DNA of 64,000 nt, taken from NCBI GenBank assembly GCA_009668015.1, contig WJYB01000005.1, positions 62,001-126,000 of the forward strand. Reading direction: 5' to 3'. This stretch comes from Enterobacteriaceae bacterium RIT714 (GTDB lineage Bacteria; Pseudomonadota; Gammaproteobacteria; Enterobacterales; Enterobacteriaceae). The position numbers and the translations under genes are program-made. The notes below the pieces were generated by a model that worked only from the letters and a program-made list of their open reading frames with translations, made no database searches and was not told the origin of the DNA. Positions 46,582 through 57,901 of the stretch are shown here, in pieces (position 1 is the first letter of the stretch; each line of letters starts with the position of its first letter).

Positions 46582-47148
46582 TTAGTGTTTTTCACCAATC
46601 GGCAGTACGGTGCGGCCGAACTGTTCGTTCAGCACTTCGCCCATTGCCAGGTAGATTGCGCTTGCGCCGCACACCAGGCCAATCCATCCGGCAACGTGAA
46701 CGATGCTTTCGTTATCGGCCAGATGGCCAATCGCCAGCAGAGCAAACAGCACGGTCAGGCTCAGGAAGATGAACTGCAGCACGCGGTTAGCAACCAGCGT
46801 ACCGAAGAACATGAACAGGGTGAATACGCCCCACAGACCCAAATAAACGCCCAGGAAGTGCGCGTTGGCCGCATCTGCCAGACCCATTTTTGGCATAATC
46901 AGAATAGCGACCAGCGTCAGCCAGAATGAACCATAAGAGGTAAACGCCGTTAAACCGAAGGTATTGCCTTTTTTATACTCCAGCAGCCCCGCGAAGATTT
47001 GCGCGATACCGCCGTAAAAAATGCCCATCGCCAGGATAATACTGTCCATCGGGAAAAAACCGATGTTATGCAGGTTCAGCAGAATTGTGGTCATGCCAAA
47101 ACCCATCAGGCCCAGCGGAGCCGGATTAGCCAACTTAGTGTTGCCCAT
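46582..47148 (-). CDS. satP: Acetate/succinate:H+ symporter SatP
   Basis: A 188-residue inner-membrane protein of the acetate uptake transporter family (GPR1/FUN34/YaaH). The signature NPAPLGLMGFGMTT begins at residue 8. Six hydrophobic helices follow, with FGLTAFTSYGSFWL in helix 3 and a short C-terminal tail ending GRTVLPIGEKH. It takes up acetate and succinate driven by the proton gradient. Also known as yaaH. Divergent from dnaK across about 295 bp. Confidence 0.96.
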   Translation of the reverse strand: MGNTKLANPAPLGLMGFGMTTILLNLHNIGFFPMDSIILAMGIFYGGIAQIFAGLLEYKKGNTFGLTAFTSYGSFWLTLVAILIMPKMGLADAANAHFLGVYLGLWGVFTLFMFFGTLVANRVLQFIFLSLTVLFALLAIGHLADNESIVHVAGWIGLVCGASAIYLAMGEVLNEQFGRTVLPIGEKH

Positions 47149-47293
47149 AAGTCCTCAAAAAATCATCATTAGTATGGTGAAATGGTTAAATCCACGCCTG
47201 CTCTCCCAGGCGTGGCGCGGCATAATAATCAGCGCGGCATCCGCCGTCTATGATCTGAGCAGGGTGAAATTAAAAAATTTTTTATCCTTCCCC

Positions 47294-47321
47294 CTTGATG
47301 GATGCCGTTACGACCCCATCT
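47294..47321 (+). promoter_or_regulatory. dnaK P1 heat-shock (sigma-32) promoter
   Basis: CTTGATG (47294-47300), 13-bp spacer, CCCCATCT (47314-47321). This fits the RpoH consensus CTTGAAA-N13/14-CCCCATNT closely. A second copy lies about 75 bp downstream. Confidence 0.85.
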
Positions 47322-47369
47322 TGTAGTCAACCGCAGTGAGTGAAGCTGAAAAAAATCAAATCTGGGCAG

Positions 47370-47394
47370 TTGAAACCGCACGTTTCGCCCTTAT
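47370..47394 (+). promoter_or_regulatory. dnaK P2 heat-shock (sigma-32) promoter
   Basis: GTTGAAA (47369-47375) and CGCCCTTAT (47386-47394), the proximal RpoH promoter position known for E. coli dnaKJ. It is weaker in its -10 than P1 and ends 49 bp before the dnaK ATG. Confidence 0.7.
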
Positions 47395-47443
47395 TACAGA
47401 TTCACAACCACATGATGAACAAATTTTTAGTGGAGACGTTTAG

Positions 47444-49363
47444 ATGGGTAAAATTATTGGTATCGACCTGGGTACTACCAACTCTTGTGTAGCGATTATG
47501 GACGGCACTACTGCACGTGTGCTGGAGAACGCCGAAGGCGATCGCACCACGCCTTCTATTATTGCTTATACCCAGGATGGTGAAACTCTGGTTGGCCAGC
47601 CGGCTAAGCGTCAGGCAGTGACTAACCCGCAAAACACCCTGTTTGCGATTAAACGCCTGATTGGTCGCCGCTTCCAGGACGAAGAAGTGCAGCGTGATGA
47701 AGCCATCATGCCGTACAAAATCATCGGTGCTGACAACGGTGATGCCTGGATTGACGTAAAAGGCCAGAAAATGGCACCGCCGCAGATCTCTGCTGAAGTG
47801 CTGAAGAAAATGAAGAAAACGGCTGAAGATTACCTGGGTGAACCGGTAACTGAAGCGGTTATCACTGTACCTGCGTACTTCAACGATGCTCAGCGTCAGG
47901 CAACGAAAGATGCCGGTCGTATCGCGGGTCTGGAAGTCAAACGTATCATCAACGAACCCACCGCAGCTGCGCTGGCTTACGGTCTGGATAAAGAAGTCGG
48001 CAACCGTACTATCGCGGTTTACGACCTCGGTGGTGGTACTTTCGATATCTCTATTATCGAAATCGACGAAGTTGACGGTGAAAAAACCTTTGAAGTTCTG
48101 GCTACCAACGGTGATACCCACCTCGGTGGTGAAGACTTCGATAGCCGTATGATCAACTACCTCGTTGATGAATTTAAGAAAGATCAGGGTATCGACCTGC
48201 GTAACGATCCGCTGGCGATGCAGCGCCTGAAAGAAGCGGCAGAAAAAGCGAAAATCGAGCTTTCTTCTGCGCAGCAGACCGACGTGAACCTGCCGTATAT
48301 CACTGCAGACGCGACCGGTCCAAAACACATGAACATCAAAGTGACTCGCGCGAAACTGGAAAGCCTGGTCGAAGACCTGGTCAACCGTTCCATCGAGCCG
48401 CTGAAAGTTGCTCTGCAGGATGCTGGTCTGTCTGTCTCTGACATTCAGGACGTTATCCTGGTGGGTGGTCAGACGCGTATGCCAATGGTTCAGAAGAAAG
48501 TGGCTGAATTCTTTGGTAAAGAGCCGCGTAAAGACGTTAACCCGGACGAAGCTGTGGCAATCGGTGCTGCCGTTCAGGGTGGTGTACTGACAGGTGAAGT
48601 GAAAGACGTTCTGCTGCTGGACGTTACCCCGTTGTCTCTGGGTATCGAAACCATGGGCGGCGTGATGACTGCGCTGATCAGCAAAAACACCACCATCCCG
48701 ACTAAGCACAGCCAGGTGTTCTCTACCGCTGAAGACAACCAGTCTGCGGTAACCATCCATGTGCTGCAGGGTGAGCGTAAACGTGCTGCGGATAACAAAG
48801 ATCTGGGCCAGTTTAACCTCGACGGTATCAGCCCGGCTCCGCGCGGTATGCCTCAGATCGAAGTCACCTTTGACATCGACGCTGACGGTATCCTGCACGT
48901 TTCCGCGAAAGACAAAAACAGCGGTAAAGAGCAGAAAATCACCATCAAAGCTTCTTCTGGTCTGAACGAAGAAGAGATCGAAAAAATGGTTCGTGAAGCA
49001 GAAGCGAATGCTGAATCTGACCGTAAATTCGAAGAGCTGGTTCAGACCCGTAACCAGGGTGACCATCTGCTGCACAGCACTCGTAAGCAGGTTGAAGAAG
49101 CCGGCGAACAGCTGCCAGCTGAAGACAAAACCGCTATCGAGACTGCACTGAGCGCGCTGGAAACTTCTCTGAAAGGCGAAGATAAAGCGGATATCGAAGC
49201 GAAGATGCAGGAACTGGCACAGGCGTCCCAGAAGCTGATGGAAATTGCTCAGCAACAGCACGCACAGCAGCAGGCTGGCGCTGAAGCTGGTGCTTCCGCG
49301 AACAACGCGAAAGACGACGACGTTGTCGACGCTGAGTTCGAAGAAGTAAAAGACAAAAAATAA
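47444..49363 (+). CDS. dnaK: Molecular chaperone DnaK (Hsp70)
   Basis: ATP-driven Hsp70 that folds and disaggregates proteins and holds sigma-32. The 639-residue protein has the nucleotide-binding domain (about 1-385) with [10 protein letters not shown] at 6-15, DLGGGTFD and VGGQTRMP. The linker [13 protein letters not shown] leads to the substrate-binding beta-sandwich, helical lid and the acidic C-terminus ending EEVKDKK. It has one residue more than E. coli's 638. The ATG at 47444 follows gtggagacgttt. Operon with dnaJ. Confidence 0.98.
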   Translation: MGKIIGIDLGTTNSCVAIMDGTTARVLENAEGDRTTPSIIAYTQDGETLVGQPAKRQAVTNPQNTLFAIKRLIGRRFQDEEVQRDEAIMPYKIIGADNGDAWIDVKGQKMAPPQISAEVLKKMKKTAEDYLGEPVTEAVITVPAYFNDAQRQATKDAGRIAGLEVKRIINEPTAAALAYGLDKEVGNRTIAVYDLGGGTFDISIIEIDEVDGEKTFEVLATNGDTHLGGEDFDSRMINYLVDEFKKDQGIDLRNDPLAMQRLKEAAEKAKIELSSAQQTDVNLPYITADATGPKHMNIKVTRAKLESLVEDLVNRSIEPLKVALQDAGLSVSDIQDVILVGGQTRMPMVQKKVAEFFGKEPRKDVNPDEAVAIGAAVQGGVLTGEVKDVLLLDVTPLSLGIETMGGVMTALISKNTTIPTKHSQVFSTAEDNQSAVTIHVLQGERKRAADNKDLGQFNLDGISPAPRGMPQIEVTFDIDADGILHVSAKDKNSGKEQKITIKASSGLNEEEIEKMVREAEANAESDRKFEELVQTRNQGDHLLHSTRKQVEEAGEQLPAEDKTAIETALSALETSLKGEDKADIEAKMQELAQASQKLMEIAQQQHAQQQAGAEAGASANNAKDDDVVDAEFEEVKDKK

Positions 49364-49389
49364 TCGCCCTGATGCAGGGTAATTAATCG

Positions 49390-49422
49390 GCACGGGCGTA
49401 GAGGTTTCCTCTCCGCCCGTGC
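49390..49422 (+). other. dnaK-dnaJ intercistronic hairpin
   Basis: GCACGGGCG (49390-49398) pairs with CGCCCGTGC (49414-49422), with an inner GAGG/CCTC stem. No U-run follows. A structure here can lower dnaJ relative to dnaK expression or stabilise the dnaK mRNA. Confidence 0.7.
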
Positions 49423-49449
49423 TCGCATGTTAAGGGGCTGAAAAAAACA

Positions 49450-50595
49450 ATGGCAAAGCAAGATTACTACGAGATTTTAGGCGTTCCGAAAACCGCGGAA
49501 GAGCGTGAAATCAAAAAGGCGTACAAGCGCCTGGCCATGAAATTTCACCCGGACCGTAACCAGGGTGATAAAGAGGCCGAAGCCAAATTTAAAGAGATCA
49601 AAGAAGCCTATGAAATTCTGACCGATGCTCAGAAACGTGCGGCCTACGATCAGTACGGTCATGCTGCGTTTGAACAAGGCGGCATGGGCGGCGGCGGATA
49701 TGGCGGTGGCTTTGGTGGCGGCGGCGCTGATTTTGGCGATATCTTTGGCGACGTTTTCGGCGATATCTTCGGCGGTGGCCGTGGTCGTCAGCGTGCAGCT
49801 CGCGGCGCAGATCTGCGCTATAACATGGAGCTGTCACTGGAAGAAGCGGTGCGTGGTGTCACGAAAGAGATCCGCATTCCAACTCTGGAAGAGTGTGATA
49901 TCTGCCACGGCAGCGGCGCGAAAGTGGGCACCAAACCACAGACCTGTCCAACCTGTCACGGTTCCGGTCAGGTGCAGATTCGCCAGGGCTTCTTCGCCGT
50001 GCAGCAGGCGTGTCCGCACTGTCATGGTCGCGGTACGCTAATTAAAGATCCGTGCAACAAATGTCACGGTCACGGTCGGATTGAGAAAACCAAAACCCTG
50101 TCCGTGAAAATCCCGGCAGGCGTGGATACGGGCGATCGTATTCGTCTGTCAGGTGAAGGTGAAGCCGGTGAGCACGGCGCACAGGCAGGCGATCTGTACG
50201 TTCAGGTGCAGGTCAAACAGCACGCCATTTTTGAGCGTGAAGGCAACAATCTGTACTGCGAAGTGCCGATTAACTTCGCCATGGCAGCGCTGGGGGGTGA
50301 GATCGAAGTCCCTACCCTGGATGGCCGTGTGAATCTGAAAGTTCCGGGTGAAACCCAAACCGGCAAGCTGTTCCGCATGCGCGGAAAAGGCGTGAAATCG
50401 GTACGCGGTGGTGCTCAGGGCGACCTGCTGTGCCGCGTGGTGGTAGAAACGCCGGTCGGCTTGAACGACAAACAGAAACAGCTGTTAAAAGAGTTGCGTG
50501 AAAGCTTCGGCGGTCCAACGGGCGAGAATAACAGCCCGCGTTCTAAAAGCTTCTTCGATGGCGTGAAAAAGTTCTTTGATGATTTGACCCGCTAA
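49450..50595 (+). CDS. dnaJ: Co-chaperone DnaJ (Hsp40)
   Basis: Delivers substrates to DnaK and stimulates its ATPase. The 381-residue type I J-protein has a J domain (1-70, HPD at 33-35) and a glycine-rich linker about five residues longer than in E. coli (376). A zinc-binding region has four CXXCXGXG repeats ([32 protein letters not shown]), followed by two beta-barrel client-binding domains and a dimerisation tail. It lies 86 bp after dnaK and ends at a strong terminator. Confidence 0.98.
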   Translation: MAKQDYYEILGVPKTAEEREIKKAYKRLAMKFHPDRNQGDKEAEAKFKEIKEAYEILTDAQKRAAYDQYGHAAFEQGGMGGGGYGGGFGGGGADFGDIFGDVFGDIFGGGRGRQRAARGADLRYNMELSLEEAVRGVTKEIRIPTLEECDICHGSGAKVGTKPQTCPTCHGSGQVQIRQGFFAVQQACPHCHGRGTLIKDPCNKCHGHGRIEKTKTLSVKIPAGVDTGDRIRLSGEGEAGEHGAQAGDLYVQVQVKQHAIFEREGNNLYCEVPINFAMAALGGEIEVPTLDGRVNLKVPGETQTGKLFRMRGKGVKSVRGGAQGDLLCRVVVETPVGLNDKQKQLLKELRESFGGPTGENNSPRSKSFFDGVKKFFDDLTR

Positions 50596-50618
50596 GTTGA
50601 CTGCAGGTGTCAATTTTT

Positions 50619-50650
50619 AAAGCCCGGAAGCGATTCCGGGCTTTTTCTTT
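50619..50650 (+). terminator. Terminator of dnaKJ
   Basis: AAAGCCCGGAA (50619-50629), loop GCGA, TTCCGGGCTTT (50634-50644), then TTCTTTT. A perfect 11-bp stem. Confidence 0.92.
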
Positions 50651-50765
50651 TGTGGCGAATGATTCGATAAAACCGAGCTTATCCGCAACATTAATCTGAT
50701 TTTTTCGAGCTGTTTGCCTTGGTATTATGGTTTTATCGAGGTATGGTCTTAGAGAGAGAACTAAA

Positions 50766-51941
50766 GTGAAACTTTTACAACGATTCTTCAGCAATGAAGC
50801 ATCCGGCGGCGTGATTTTGATTATCGCCGCAGTGGCTGCAATGGTTCTGGCGAACCTGGGAGCAACACAGGGGCTTTATCACGCCTTCCTGGAAACGCCC
50901 GTAGAATTGCGAGTGGGTGCGCTGGAAATCAACAAGAACATGCTGTTATGGATTAATGATGCGCTGATGGCGGTCTTCTTCCTGCTTGTTGGTCTGGAAG
51001 TGAAGCGCGAACTTGTGCTGGGTTCACTGGCCAGTCGCCAGCGAGCGGCATTCCCGGTTATCGCCGCGATTGGCGGTATGGTGGTTCCGGCACTGCTCTA
51101 TCTGGCGTTTAACTATCAGGATCCGGTTGCTCGCCACGGCTGGGCGATCCCGGCGGCGACCGATATCGCCTTTGCGCTCGGCGTGCTGGCGCTGTTGGGC
51201 AGTCGCGTTCCTGTTGCGTTGAAGATCTTCCTGATGGCGCTGGCGATTATTGATGACCTCGGCGCAATCGTCATTATCGCCCTGTTCTATACCAGCGAAC
51301 TGTCGATTCTGTCGCTAAGCGTAGCGGCTGGTGCTATCGCGGTGCTGGCGCTGCTGAATATCTGTAATGTGCGCAGAACGGGCATTTACGTGCTGGTAGG
51401 GGTCATCCTGTGGACGGCGGTGCTGAAGTCTGGCGTACATGCGACGCTGGCAGGCGTTATTGTCGGCTTCTTTGTACCGCTGAAGGCGGAGCACGGCAAA
51501 TCGCCGGCCAAACAGTTAGAACATGTGCTGCACCCGTGGGTTGCCTTTATGATCCTGCCGCTGTTTGCCTTTGCTAACGCGGGCGTTTCGCTTGAAGGCG
51601 TGACTTTTGCCGGTCTGACCTCCATGTTACCGCTGGGGATTATCGCTGGCCTGTTTATTGGTAAGCCGCTGGGCATCACGCTGTTCTGCTGGCTGGCGCT
51701 GAAGTTCAGACTTGCTTCCTTGCCGCAGGGAACGACGTTCCGGCAGATCATGGCGGTGGGCGTGCTGTGTGGAATTGGGTTCACGATGTCGATTTTCATC
51801 TCGACGCTGGCCTTTGCATCGCTGGATCCGCAGCTCATCGTATGGGCTAAGCTGGGCATCCTGACCGGCTCGTTACTTGCCGCGTTTACCGGCTATGGCC
51901 TGTTGAAGATGAAGTTGTCGGCACAGGCGCAGACGGCATAA
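50766..51941 (+). CDS. nhaA: Na+/H+ antiporter NhaA
   Basis: pH-activated sodium-proton antiporter of the inner membrane. The 391-residue protein has about twelve helices. The ion-binding pair D163-D164 in AIIDDLGAI and D133 in [10 protein letters not shown] are intact. Start: GTG at 50766 gives (M)[14 protein letters not shown], the family N-terminus. The longer in-frame reading from an ATG at 50727 would add 13 non-conserved residues. It is upstream of its activator nhaR, as in E. coli, and separated from it by a hairpin. Confidence 0.97.
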   Translation: MKLLQRFFSNEASGGVILIIAAVAAMVLANLGATQGLYHAFLETPVELRVGALEINKNMLLWINDALMAVFFLLVGLEVKRELVLGSLASRQRAAFPVIAAIGGMVVPALLYLAFNYQDPVARHGWAIPAATDIAFALGVLALLGSRVPVALKIFLMALAIIDDLGAIVIIALFYTSELSILSLSVAAGAIAVLALLNICNVRRTGIYVLVGVILWTAVLKSGVHATLAGVIVGFFVPLKAEHGKSPAKQLEHVLHPWVAFMILPLFAFANAGVSLEGVTFAGLTSMLPLGIIAGLFIGKPLGITLFCWLALKFRLASLPQGTTFRQIMAVGVLCGIGFTMSIFISTLAFASLDPQLIVWAKLGILTGSLLAAFTGYGLLKMKLSAQAQTA

Positions 51942-51950
51942 CAGGAAAAC

Positions 51951-51974
51951 GAAAGAGGGCAGAGGCCCTCTTTC
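51951..51974 (+). terminator. Hairpin between nhaA and nhaR
   Basis: GAAAGAGGGC (51951-51960), AGAG, GCCCTCTTTC (51965-51974). A 10-bp perfect stem with only a weak T-run inside its 3' arm, so read-through into nhaR is likely. It is probably an attenuator-like partial terminator. Confidence 0.6.
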
Positions 51975-52002
51975 GAATACAGACTCAGGGAGCGAAGACA
52001 CT

Positions 52003-52905
52003 ATGTCTCACATCAATTACAACCATCTGTACTATTTCTGGCATGTCTATAAAGAGGGTTCCGTGGTGGGAGCGGCGGAAGCGCTCTATCTGACGCCTCA
52101 GACCATTACGGGCCAGATTAAGGCGCTCGAAGAGCGTCTGCAGGGAAAGCTGTTCAAACGGAAAGGTCGTGGAATTGAGCCGAGCGAGCTGGGAGAGCTG
52201 GTTTTTCGCTACGCGGACAAAATGTTCACCTTAAGCCAGGAAATGCTCGATATTGTGAATTACCGCAAAGAGTCGAATTTGCTCTTTGATGTGGGCGTAG
52301 CCGATGCACTGTCCAAGCGTCTGGTCAGCGGCGTGCTGGATGCTGCGGTCGTTAAGGATGAGCAAATTCATCTGCGCTGTTTTGAATCCACGCATGAAAT
52401 GCTGCTTGAGCAACTGAGCCAGCACAAGCTGGATATCATTATCTCTGACTGCCCGATTGATTCCACTCAGCAAGAAGGACTGTTCTCGGTGAAGATTGGC
52501 GAGTGTGGCGTCAGTTTCTGGTGCATCAATCCGCCGCCGGAAAAACCGTTTCCAGCCTGCCTTGAGGAGCGACGCCTGTTAGTCCCTGGGCGGCGTTCGA
52601 TGCTGGGTCGCAAGCTGCTGAACTGGTTTAACTCGCAAGGGCTGAAGGTGGAAATTCTGGGCGAGTTTGATGACGCCGCGCTAATGAAAGCCTTTGGCGA
52701 AGCGCATAATGCGATTTTCGTTGCACCGACGCTGTATGCGCACGATCTTTATTTTGATGACAAGGTGACGGAGATTGGACGGGTCGATAACGTCATGGAA
52801 GAGTATCACGCGATATTTGCCGAAAGAATGATTCAGCATCCGGCTGTGCAGCGCATCTGTAACGGCGACTACTCGGCGCTGTTTGCTTCGCCTGTATCAC
52901 GTTAA
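52003..52905 (+). CDS. nhaR: LysR-type activator NhaR
   Basis: A sodium-responsive activator of nhaA (and of pgaABCD and osmC in E. coli). The 300-residue LysR-family protein has an N-terminal helix-turn-helix (about 8-65; [28 protein letters not shown]) and a periplasmic-binding-protein-like effector domain (about 95-300). It is nearly identical to E. coli NhaR (301). The ATG at 52003 aligns with the second methionine of the E. coli protein. Confidence 0.96.
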   Translation: MSHINYNHLYYFWHVYKEGSVVGAAEALYLTPQTITGQIKALEERLQGKLFKRKGRGIEPSELGELVFRYADKMFTLSQEMLDIVNYRKESNLLFDVGVADALSKRLVSGVLDAAVVKDEQIHLRCFESTHEMLLEQLSQHKLDIIISDCPIDSTQQEGLFSVKIGECGVSFWCINPPPEKPFPACLEERRLLVPGRRSMLGRKLLNWFNSQGLKVEILGEFDDAALMKAFGEAHNAIFVAPTLYAHDLYFDDKVTEIGRVDNVMEEYHAIFAERMIQHPAVQRICNGDYSALFASPVSR

Positions 52906-52911
52906 GCCAAT

Positions 52912-52940
52912 AAAAAAACCCGCATTAAGCGGGTTCTTTA
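52912..52940 (-). terminator. Terminator of rpsT (also facing nhaR)
   Basis: AACCCGC (52917-52923), ATTAA, GCGGGTT (52929-52935). The A-run at 52912-52918 becomes the U-run for minus-strand rpsT transcripts; TTT at 52937-52939 gives weak plus-strand function. Confidence 0.85.
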
Positions 52941-52963
52941 AAACAAGCAACAACAAGTGGCGA

Positions 52964-53260
<297 letters not shown>

Positions 53261-53273
53261 TCAAAGGCCGAGG

Positions 53274-53302
53274 AATATGCCCTCTATACCTTCTTTTGTC
53301 AA
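53274..53302 (-). promoter_or_regulatory. rpsT promoter
   Basis: On the minus strand: -35 TTGACA (53297-53302), 17-bp spacer, -10 CATATT (53274-53279), then a CCTCGGCC discriminator. It corresponds to the proximal rpsT promoter. The remainder of the 327-bp gap to ribF (53303-53554) should hold the distal rpsT promoter and the ribF promoter; no small gene could be supported. Confidence 0.75.
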
Positions 53303-53554
53303 TGGATTTGTGCAAATAAGCGCCGTTGAATGGCGACGCTACGTTACGTAGTGATGGCGCAGGATTCTACCAGCTTGTCTCACCTGAATACAGTCTTTCG
53401 GTGTAAAAAACGCAGTTTACTGACAGTTTTTTTCCCTCCGAATGGTCACCATCCTGAAATCATTACGGCTTTCTGATTTGAGGGCACAATCGCCGGTTAA
53501 CCTTAACCGCTGTACAAGGTATACTCGGGCGATTTTCACTGTTTTGAGCCTGTC

Positions 53555-54493
53555 ATGAAGCTGATACGCGGCATACATAATCTCAGTCAAGCCCCTCACG
53601 GGTGCGTACTGACCATTGGTAATTTCGACGGCGTGCATCGTGGGCATCAGGCGCTGTTGCAAGGATTGCGTAAAGAGGGCCAGGCCCGCGGACTGCCCGT
53701 TGTGGTCATGATTTTTGAACCGCAGCCGCTGGAACTGTTTGCCGGCGATAAAGCGCCCGCGCGTTTAACTCGCCTGCGCGAGAAGTTGCGCTATCTGGCT
53801 GAGTGCGGCGTGGACTATGTGCTGTGTTTGCGCTTTGACCGGCGTTTCGCTGCACTGACGGCGCAAAATTTTGTCGGCGACCTGCTGGTAAAACGGCTTG
53901 GCGTGCAGTTTCTGGCCGTGGGTGATGATTTCCGTTTTGGCGCTGGTCGTCAGGGCGATTTCTTGTTATTACAGAAGGCTGGCCTGGAGTTCGGATTTGA
54001 TGTCACCAGCACCATGACCTTCTGCGAAGGTGGCGTACGCGTGAGCAGCACTGCGGTTCGCCAGGCGCTGGCCGACGATCAACTGGACGTGGCTGAGAAT
54101 CTGCTGGGGCATCCGTTTGCCATCTCCGGACGCGTAGTGCATGGCGATGCGCTTGGCCGCACAATAGGTTTCCCGACGGCGAATGTACCGCTGCGTCGTC
54201 AGGTTTCCCCGGTAAAAGGGGTTTATGCGGTAGAAGTGGTCGGGTTGGGTGATAAGCCTTTGCCCGGCGTTGCCAATATTGGCACCCGTCCGACAGTTGC
54301 TGGCGTGCGTCAGCAGCTGGAAGTGCATTTGCTGGACGTTGTAATGGACCTTTATGGTCGCCATATAGATGTAATCCTGCGTAAAAAAATACGCAATGAG
54401 CAGCGATTTGCTTCGCTTGATGAGCTGAAAGCACAAATTGCGCGCGATGAGTTAACGGCCCGCGAATTTTTTGGGCTATCGAACCCGGCTTAA
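53555..54493 (+). CDS. ribF: Bifunctional riboflavin kinase / FAD synthetase
   Basis: Phosphorylates riboflavin to FMN and adenylylates FMN to FAD. The 312-residue protein has an N-terminal FAD-synthetase domain of the nucleotidyltransferase fold (GNFDGVHRGHQAL at about 23-35, and VRVSSTAVRQAL) and a C-terminal flavokinase domain (about 185-312, TIGFPTANV, GVANIGTRPTV). An operon with ileS, lspA, fkpB and ispH is expected. ileS starts 38 bp downstream. Confidence 0.97.
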   Translation: MKLIRGIHNLSQAPHGCVLTIGNFDGVHRGHQALLQGLRKEGQARGLPVVVMIFEPQPLELFAGDKAPARLTRLREKLRYLAECGVDYVLCLRFDRRFAALTAQNFVGDLLVKRLGVQFLAVGDDFRFGAGRQGDFLLLQKAGLEFGFDVTSTMTFCEGGVRVSSTAVRQALADDQLDVAENLLGHPFAISGRVVHGDALGRTIGFPTANVPLRRQVSPVKGVYAVEVVGLGDKPLPGVANIGTRPTVAGVRQQLEVHLLDVVMDLYGRHIDVILRKKIRNEQRFASLDELKAQIARDELTAREFFGLSNPA

Positions 54494-54530
54494 TGCCTGA
54501 ACGAGTTTTAAATACGGAACCGAGAATCTG

Positions 54531-57347
54531 ATGAGTGACTATAAATCAACCCTGAATTTGCCGGAAACAGGGTTCCCGATGCGCGGCGATCTCGCCAAGC
54601 GTGAACCGGGAATGCTGGCGCGTTGGACCGATGATGACCTGTACGGCATCATTCGTGCAGCCAAAAAAGGCAAAAAAACCTTCATTCTGCATGATGGCCC
54701 TCCATATGCGAATGGCAGCATTCATATTGGTCACTCTGTAAACAAGATTCTGAAAGACATTATCGTGAAGTCCAAAGGACTCACTGGTTTTGACTCGCCT
54801 TACGTTCCGGGCTGGGACTGCCACGGTCTGCCGATTGAGCTGAAAGTGGAGCAGGAATACGGTAAGCCGGGTGAGAAATTCACCGCCGCTGAGTTCCGCG
54901 CAAAATGTCGCGAATATGCGGCCGCGCAGGTTGATGGTCAGCGTAAAGACTTTATCCGCCTGGGCGTATTGGGCGACTGGTCGCGTCCGTATCTGACCAT
55001 GGACTTCAAAACAGAAGCCAACATCATCCGCGCGCTGGGTAAAATCATCGGTAACGGCCATCTGCATAAAGGCGCGAAGCCAGTGCACTGGTGCGTTGAC
55101 TGCCGTTCTGCGTTGGCAGAAGCGGAAGTGGAGTATTACGACAAAACCTCTCCGTCAATCGACGTGGCGTTCCATGCCGTTGATGCCGATGCGGTAAAAG
55201 CGAAATTTGGCGTTTCCGCCGTGAGCGGTCCGATCTCGCTGGTTATCTGGACCACCACTCCGTGGACGCTGCCAGCAAACCGCGCGATCTCTCTCTCTGC
55301 GGAGTTCGATTACGCGCTGGTACAGGTAGAAGGCCAGGCAGTTATTCTGGCGAAAGATCTGGTTGAAAGCGTTCTGAAACGCGCAAACATCAGCGAATAC
55401 ACCGTGCTGGGCACCGTCAACGGTGCTGAGCTTGAACTGATGCGCTTTAAGCATCCGTTTCTCGATTTCGACGTGCCGGCCATTCTGGGCGATCACGTTA
55501 CGCTGGACGCCGGTACCGGTGCGGTACATACCGCCGGTGGCCACGGCCCGGACGACTACAACATCAGCCTGAAATACGGTCTGGAAATCGCTAACCCGGT
55601 TGGTCCGGACGGTTCTTACCTGCCGGGGACTTATCCGGCGCTGGACGGGATCAACGTCTTTAAAGCGAATGACATCATCGTCGACATGCTGCGCACCAGC
55701 GGCGCGCTGCTGCACGTTGAGAAGATGCAGCACAGCTATCCGTGCTGCTGGCGTCACAAGTCGCCCATCATCTTCCGTGCGACCCCGCAGTGGTTCATCA
55801 GCATGGATCAGAAAGGCCTGCGCGCGCAGTCGCTGAAAGAGATCAAAGGCGTGCAATGGATCCCTGACTGGGGTCAGGCACGTATCGAATCCATGGTCGC
55901 TAACCGTCCTGACTGGTGTATCTCCCGTCAGCGTACCTGGGGTGTGCCGATGTCTCTGTTCGTCCATAAAGAGACGCAGGAACTGCATCCGCGCACGCTG
56001 GAACTGATGGAAGACGTGGCTAAACGCGTTGAAGCGGATGGCATCCAGGCGTGGTGGGATCTTGATTCCAAAGAGATCCTGGGCGACGACGCGGCCAACT
56101 ACGAGAAAGTGCCAGACACCCTCGATGTGTGGTTCGACTCGGGTTCCACCCACTCCTCGGTGGTGGATGTGCGTCCTGAGTTTGCGGGACACGCTGCCGA
56201 TATGTATCTGGAAGGTTCTGACCAACACCGCGGCTGGTTTATGTCATCTCTGATGATCTCCACGGCGATGAAGGGCAAAGCGCCTTACCGTCAGGTTCTG
56301 ACTCACGGCTTTACCGTTGATGGTCAGGGGCGCAAGATGTCCAAATCTATCGGTAACACCGTTTCTCCGCAGGACGTGATGAACAAACTGGGCGCGGATA
56401 TTCTGCGTCTGTGGGTCGCCTCGACCGACTACACCGGCGAAATGGCCGTATCGGATGAGATCCTCAAACGTGCTGCCGACAGCTATCGTCGTATCCGTAA
56501 CACCGCGCGCTTCCTGCTCGCTAACCTGAACGGTTTTGATCCGGTCAAAGACATGGTGAAACCGGAAGAGATGGTGGTACTGGATCGTTGGGCTGTAGGC
56601 TGCGCGCAAGCGGCACAGGAAGATATCCTGAAGGCCTACGAGTCATATGATTTCCACGAAGTGGTGCAGCGTTTAATGCGTTTCTGCTCCATCGAGATGG
56701 GCTCGTTCTACCTCGACATCATTAAAGACCGTCAGTACACCGCGAAAGCAGACAGCGTGGCGCGTCGCAGCTGCCAGACCGCGCTGTATCACATCGCTGA
56801 AGCGCTGGTGCGCTGGATGGCGCCGATCATGTCTTTCACCGCAGACGAAATCTGGGGCTATCTGCCAGGCGATCGCGAGAAGTATGTGTTCACCGGCGAG
56901 TGGTACCAGGGCCTGTTTGGTCTGGCTGAGACTGAAGCGATGAACGATACCTTCTGGGACGAGCTGCTGAAAGTGCGCGGCGAAGTCAACAAAGTGATCG
57001 AGCAGGCGCGTGCTGATAAGAAAGTGGGCGGTTCACTGGAAGCGGCGGTCACTCTGTACGCAGAACCTGAACTGGCCGCGAAGCTGACGGCTCTCGGCGA
57101 CGAATTGCGATTTGTCCTGTTGACCTCGGGTGCCAGCGTTGCCGATTATGCACAGGCGACTGCGGATGCCCAGCAGAGCGAACTGCTCAAAGGTCTGAAA
57201 GTGGCACTGAGCAAAGCCGAAGGTGAGAAATGCCCGCGCTGCTGGCATTACACCACCGATGTCGGTCAGGTGGCGGAACACGCAGAAATCTGTGGACGCT
57301 GTGTTAGCAACATCGCCGGTAGCGGCGAAAAACGTAAGTTTGCCTGA
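54531..57347 (+). CDS. ileS: Isoleucyl-tRNA synthetase
   Basis: Charges tRNA-Ile. The 938-residue class I synthetase has the HIGH motif at 65-68 ([12 protein letters not shown]), a CP1 editing domain including the TTPWTLPAN signature, and the KMSKSIGN motif near 603-610. An anticodon-binding domain follows, then a C-terminal zinc finger (CPRCWHY ... CGRC). Length equals E. coli IleS. The next gene, lspA, starts in its stop codon (TGATG overlap). Confidence 0.98.
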   Translation: MSDYKSTLNLPETGFPMRGDLAKREPGMLARWTDDDLYGIIRAAKKGKKTFILHDGPPYANGSIHIGHSVNKILKDIIVKSKGLTGFDSPYVPGWDCHGLPIELKVEQEYGKPGEKFTAAEFRAKCREYAAAQVDGQRKDFIRLGVLGDWSRPYLTMDFKTEANIIRALGKIIGNGHLHKGAKPVHWCVDCRSALAEAEVEYYDKTSPSIDVAFHAVDADAVKAKFGVSAVSGPISLVIWTTTPWTLPANRAISLSAEFDYALVQVEGQAVILAKDLVESVLKRANISEYTVLGTVNGAELELMRFKHPFLDFDVPAILGDHVTLDAGTGAVHTAGGHGPDDYNISLKYGLEIANPVGPDGSYLPGTYPALDGINVFKANDIIVDMLRTSGALLHVEKMQHSYPCCWRHKSPIIFRATPQWFISMDQKGLRAQSLKEIKGVQWIPDWGQARIESMVANRPDWCISRQRTWGVPMSLFVHKETQELHPRTLELMEDVAKRVEADGIQAWWDLDSKEILGDDAANYEKVPDTLDVWFDSGSTHSSVVDVRPEFAGHAADMYLEGSDQHRGWFMSSLMISTAMKGKAPYRQVLTHGFTVDGQGRKMSKSIGNTVSPQDVMNKLGADILRLWVASTDYTGEMAVSDEILKRAADSYRRIRNTARFLLANLNGFDPVKDMVKPEEMVVLDRWAVGCAQAAQEDILKAYESYDFHEVVQRLMRFCSIEMGSFYLDIIKDRQYTAKADSVARRSCQTALYHIAEALVRWMAPIMSFTADEIWGYLPGDREKYVFTGEWYQGLFGLAETEAMNDTFWDELLKVRGEVNKVIEQARADKKVGGSLEAAVTLYAEPELAAKLTALGDELRFVLLTSGASVADYAQATADAQQSELLKGLKVALSKAEGEKCPRCWHYTTDVGQVAEHAEICGRCVSNIAGSGEKRKFA

Positions 57348-57847
57348 TGAGCCAATCTCTCTGTTCAACAGGACTGCGCTGGCTGTGGCTGGTTGTAGTC
57401 GTGCTGATTATTGATTTGGGCAGCAAATTCCTGATCCTCCAGAACTTTGCTCTGGGGGATACGGTGCCGCTGTTCCCGTCACTGAATCTGCACTATGCGC
57501 GCAACTATGGCGCGGCGTTTAGCTTCCTCGCCGACAGCGGCGGCTGGCAGCGTTGGTTCTTCGCGGGTATTGCTATCGGTATCTGCGTGATCCTTGCGGT
57601 GCTGATGTACCGCTCGAAAGCGACGCAGAAGCTGAATAACATCGCCTACGCGCTGATCATTGGCGGCGCGCTCGGCAACCTGTTTGACCGTCTGTGGCAC
57701 GGCTTTGTCGTCGATATGATCGACTTCTACGTGGGTAACTGGCATTTCGCCACTTTCAACCTGGCCGATAGCGCAATTTGCATCGGTGCCGCGCTGATTG
57801 TGCTCGAAGGCTTTTTACCGGGCGCCGCGACGAAAAAACAGGCGTGA
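57347..57847 (+). CDS. lspA: Lipoprotein signal peptidase (SPase II)
   Basis: Cleaves signal peptides of prolipoproteins in the inner membrane; target of globomycin. The 166-residue protein has four transmembrane helices and the catalytic aspartates in [19 protein letters not shown] and FNLADSAI. The ATG at 57347 overlaps the ileS stop. Ends with ATKKQA; E. coli LspA has 164 residues. Confidence 0.97.
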   Translation: MSQSLCSTGLRWLWLVVVVLIIDLGSKFLILQNFALGDTVPLFPSLNLHYARNYGAAFSFLADSGGWQRWFFAGIAIGICVILAVLMYRSKATQKLNNIAYALIIGGALGNLFDRLWHGFVVDMIDFYVGNWHFATFNLADSAICIGAALIVLEGFLPGAATKKQA

Positions 57848-57855
57848 TCCCTGAT

Positions 57856-57881
57856 GCCCGGCAGGCGTTTCGCCGCCGGGC
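57856..57881. repeat. REP-like palindrome between lspA and fkpB
   Basis: GCCCGGC (57856-57862) pairs with GCCGGGC (57875-57881); the interior AGGCGTTTCGCC can extend the stem. Preceded by CCTGAT. It fits a single REP/BIME unit inside the operon, where it could protect upstream mRNA. Confidence 0.6.
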
Positions 57882-57901
57882 AAAACAACTGGACGATTTG
57901 C

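Noticed and set aside
47402-49393. A 663-codon open frame antisense to dnaK
   Set aside because: It mirrors dnaK exactly, has no similarity to any protein family I know and no ribosome site. The long opening is a by-product of the strong codon bias of dnaK (few TTA, CTA, TCA codons).
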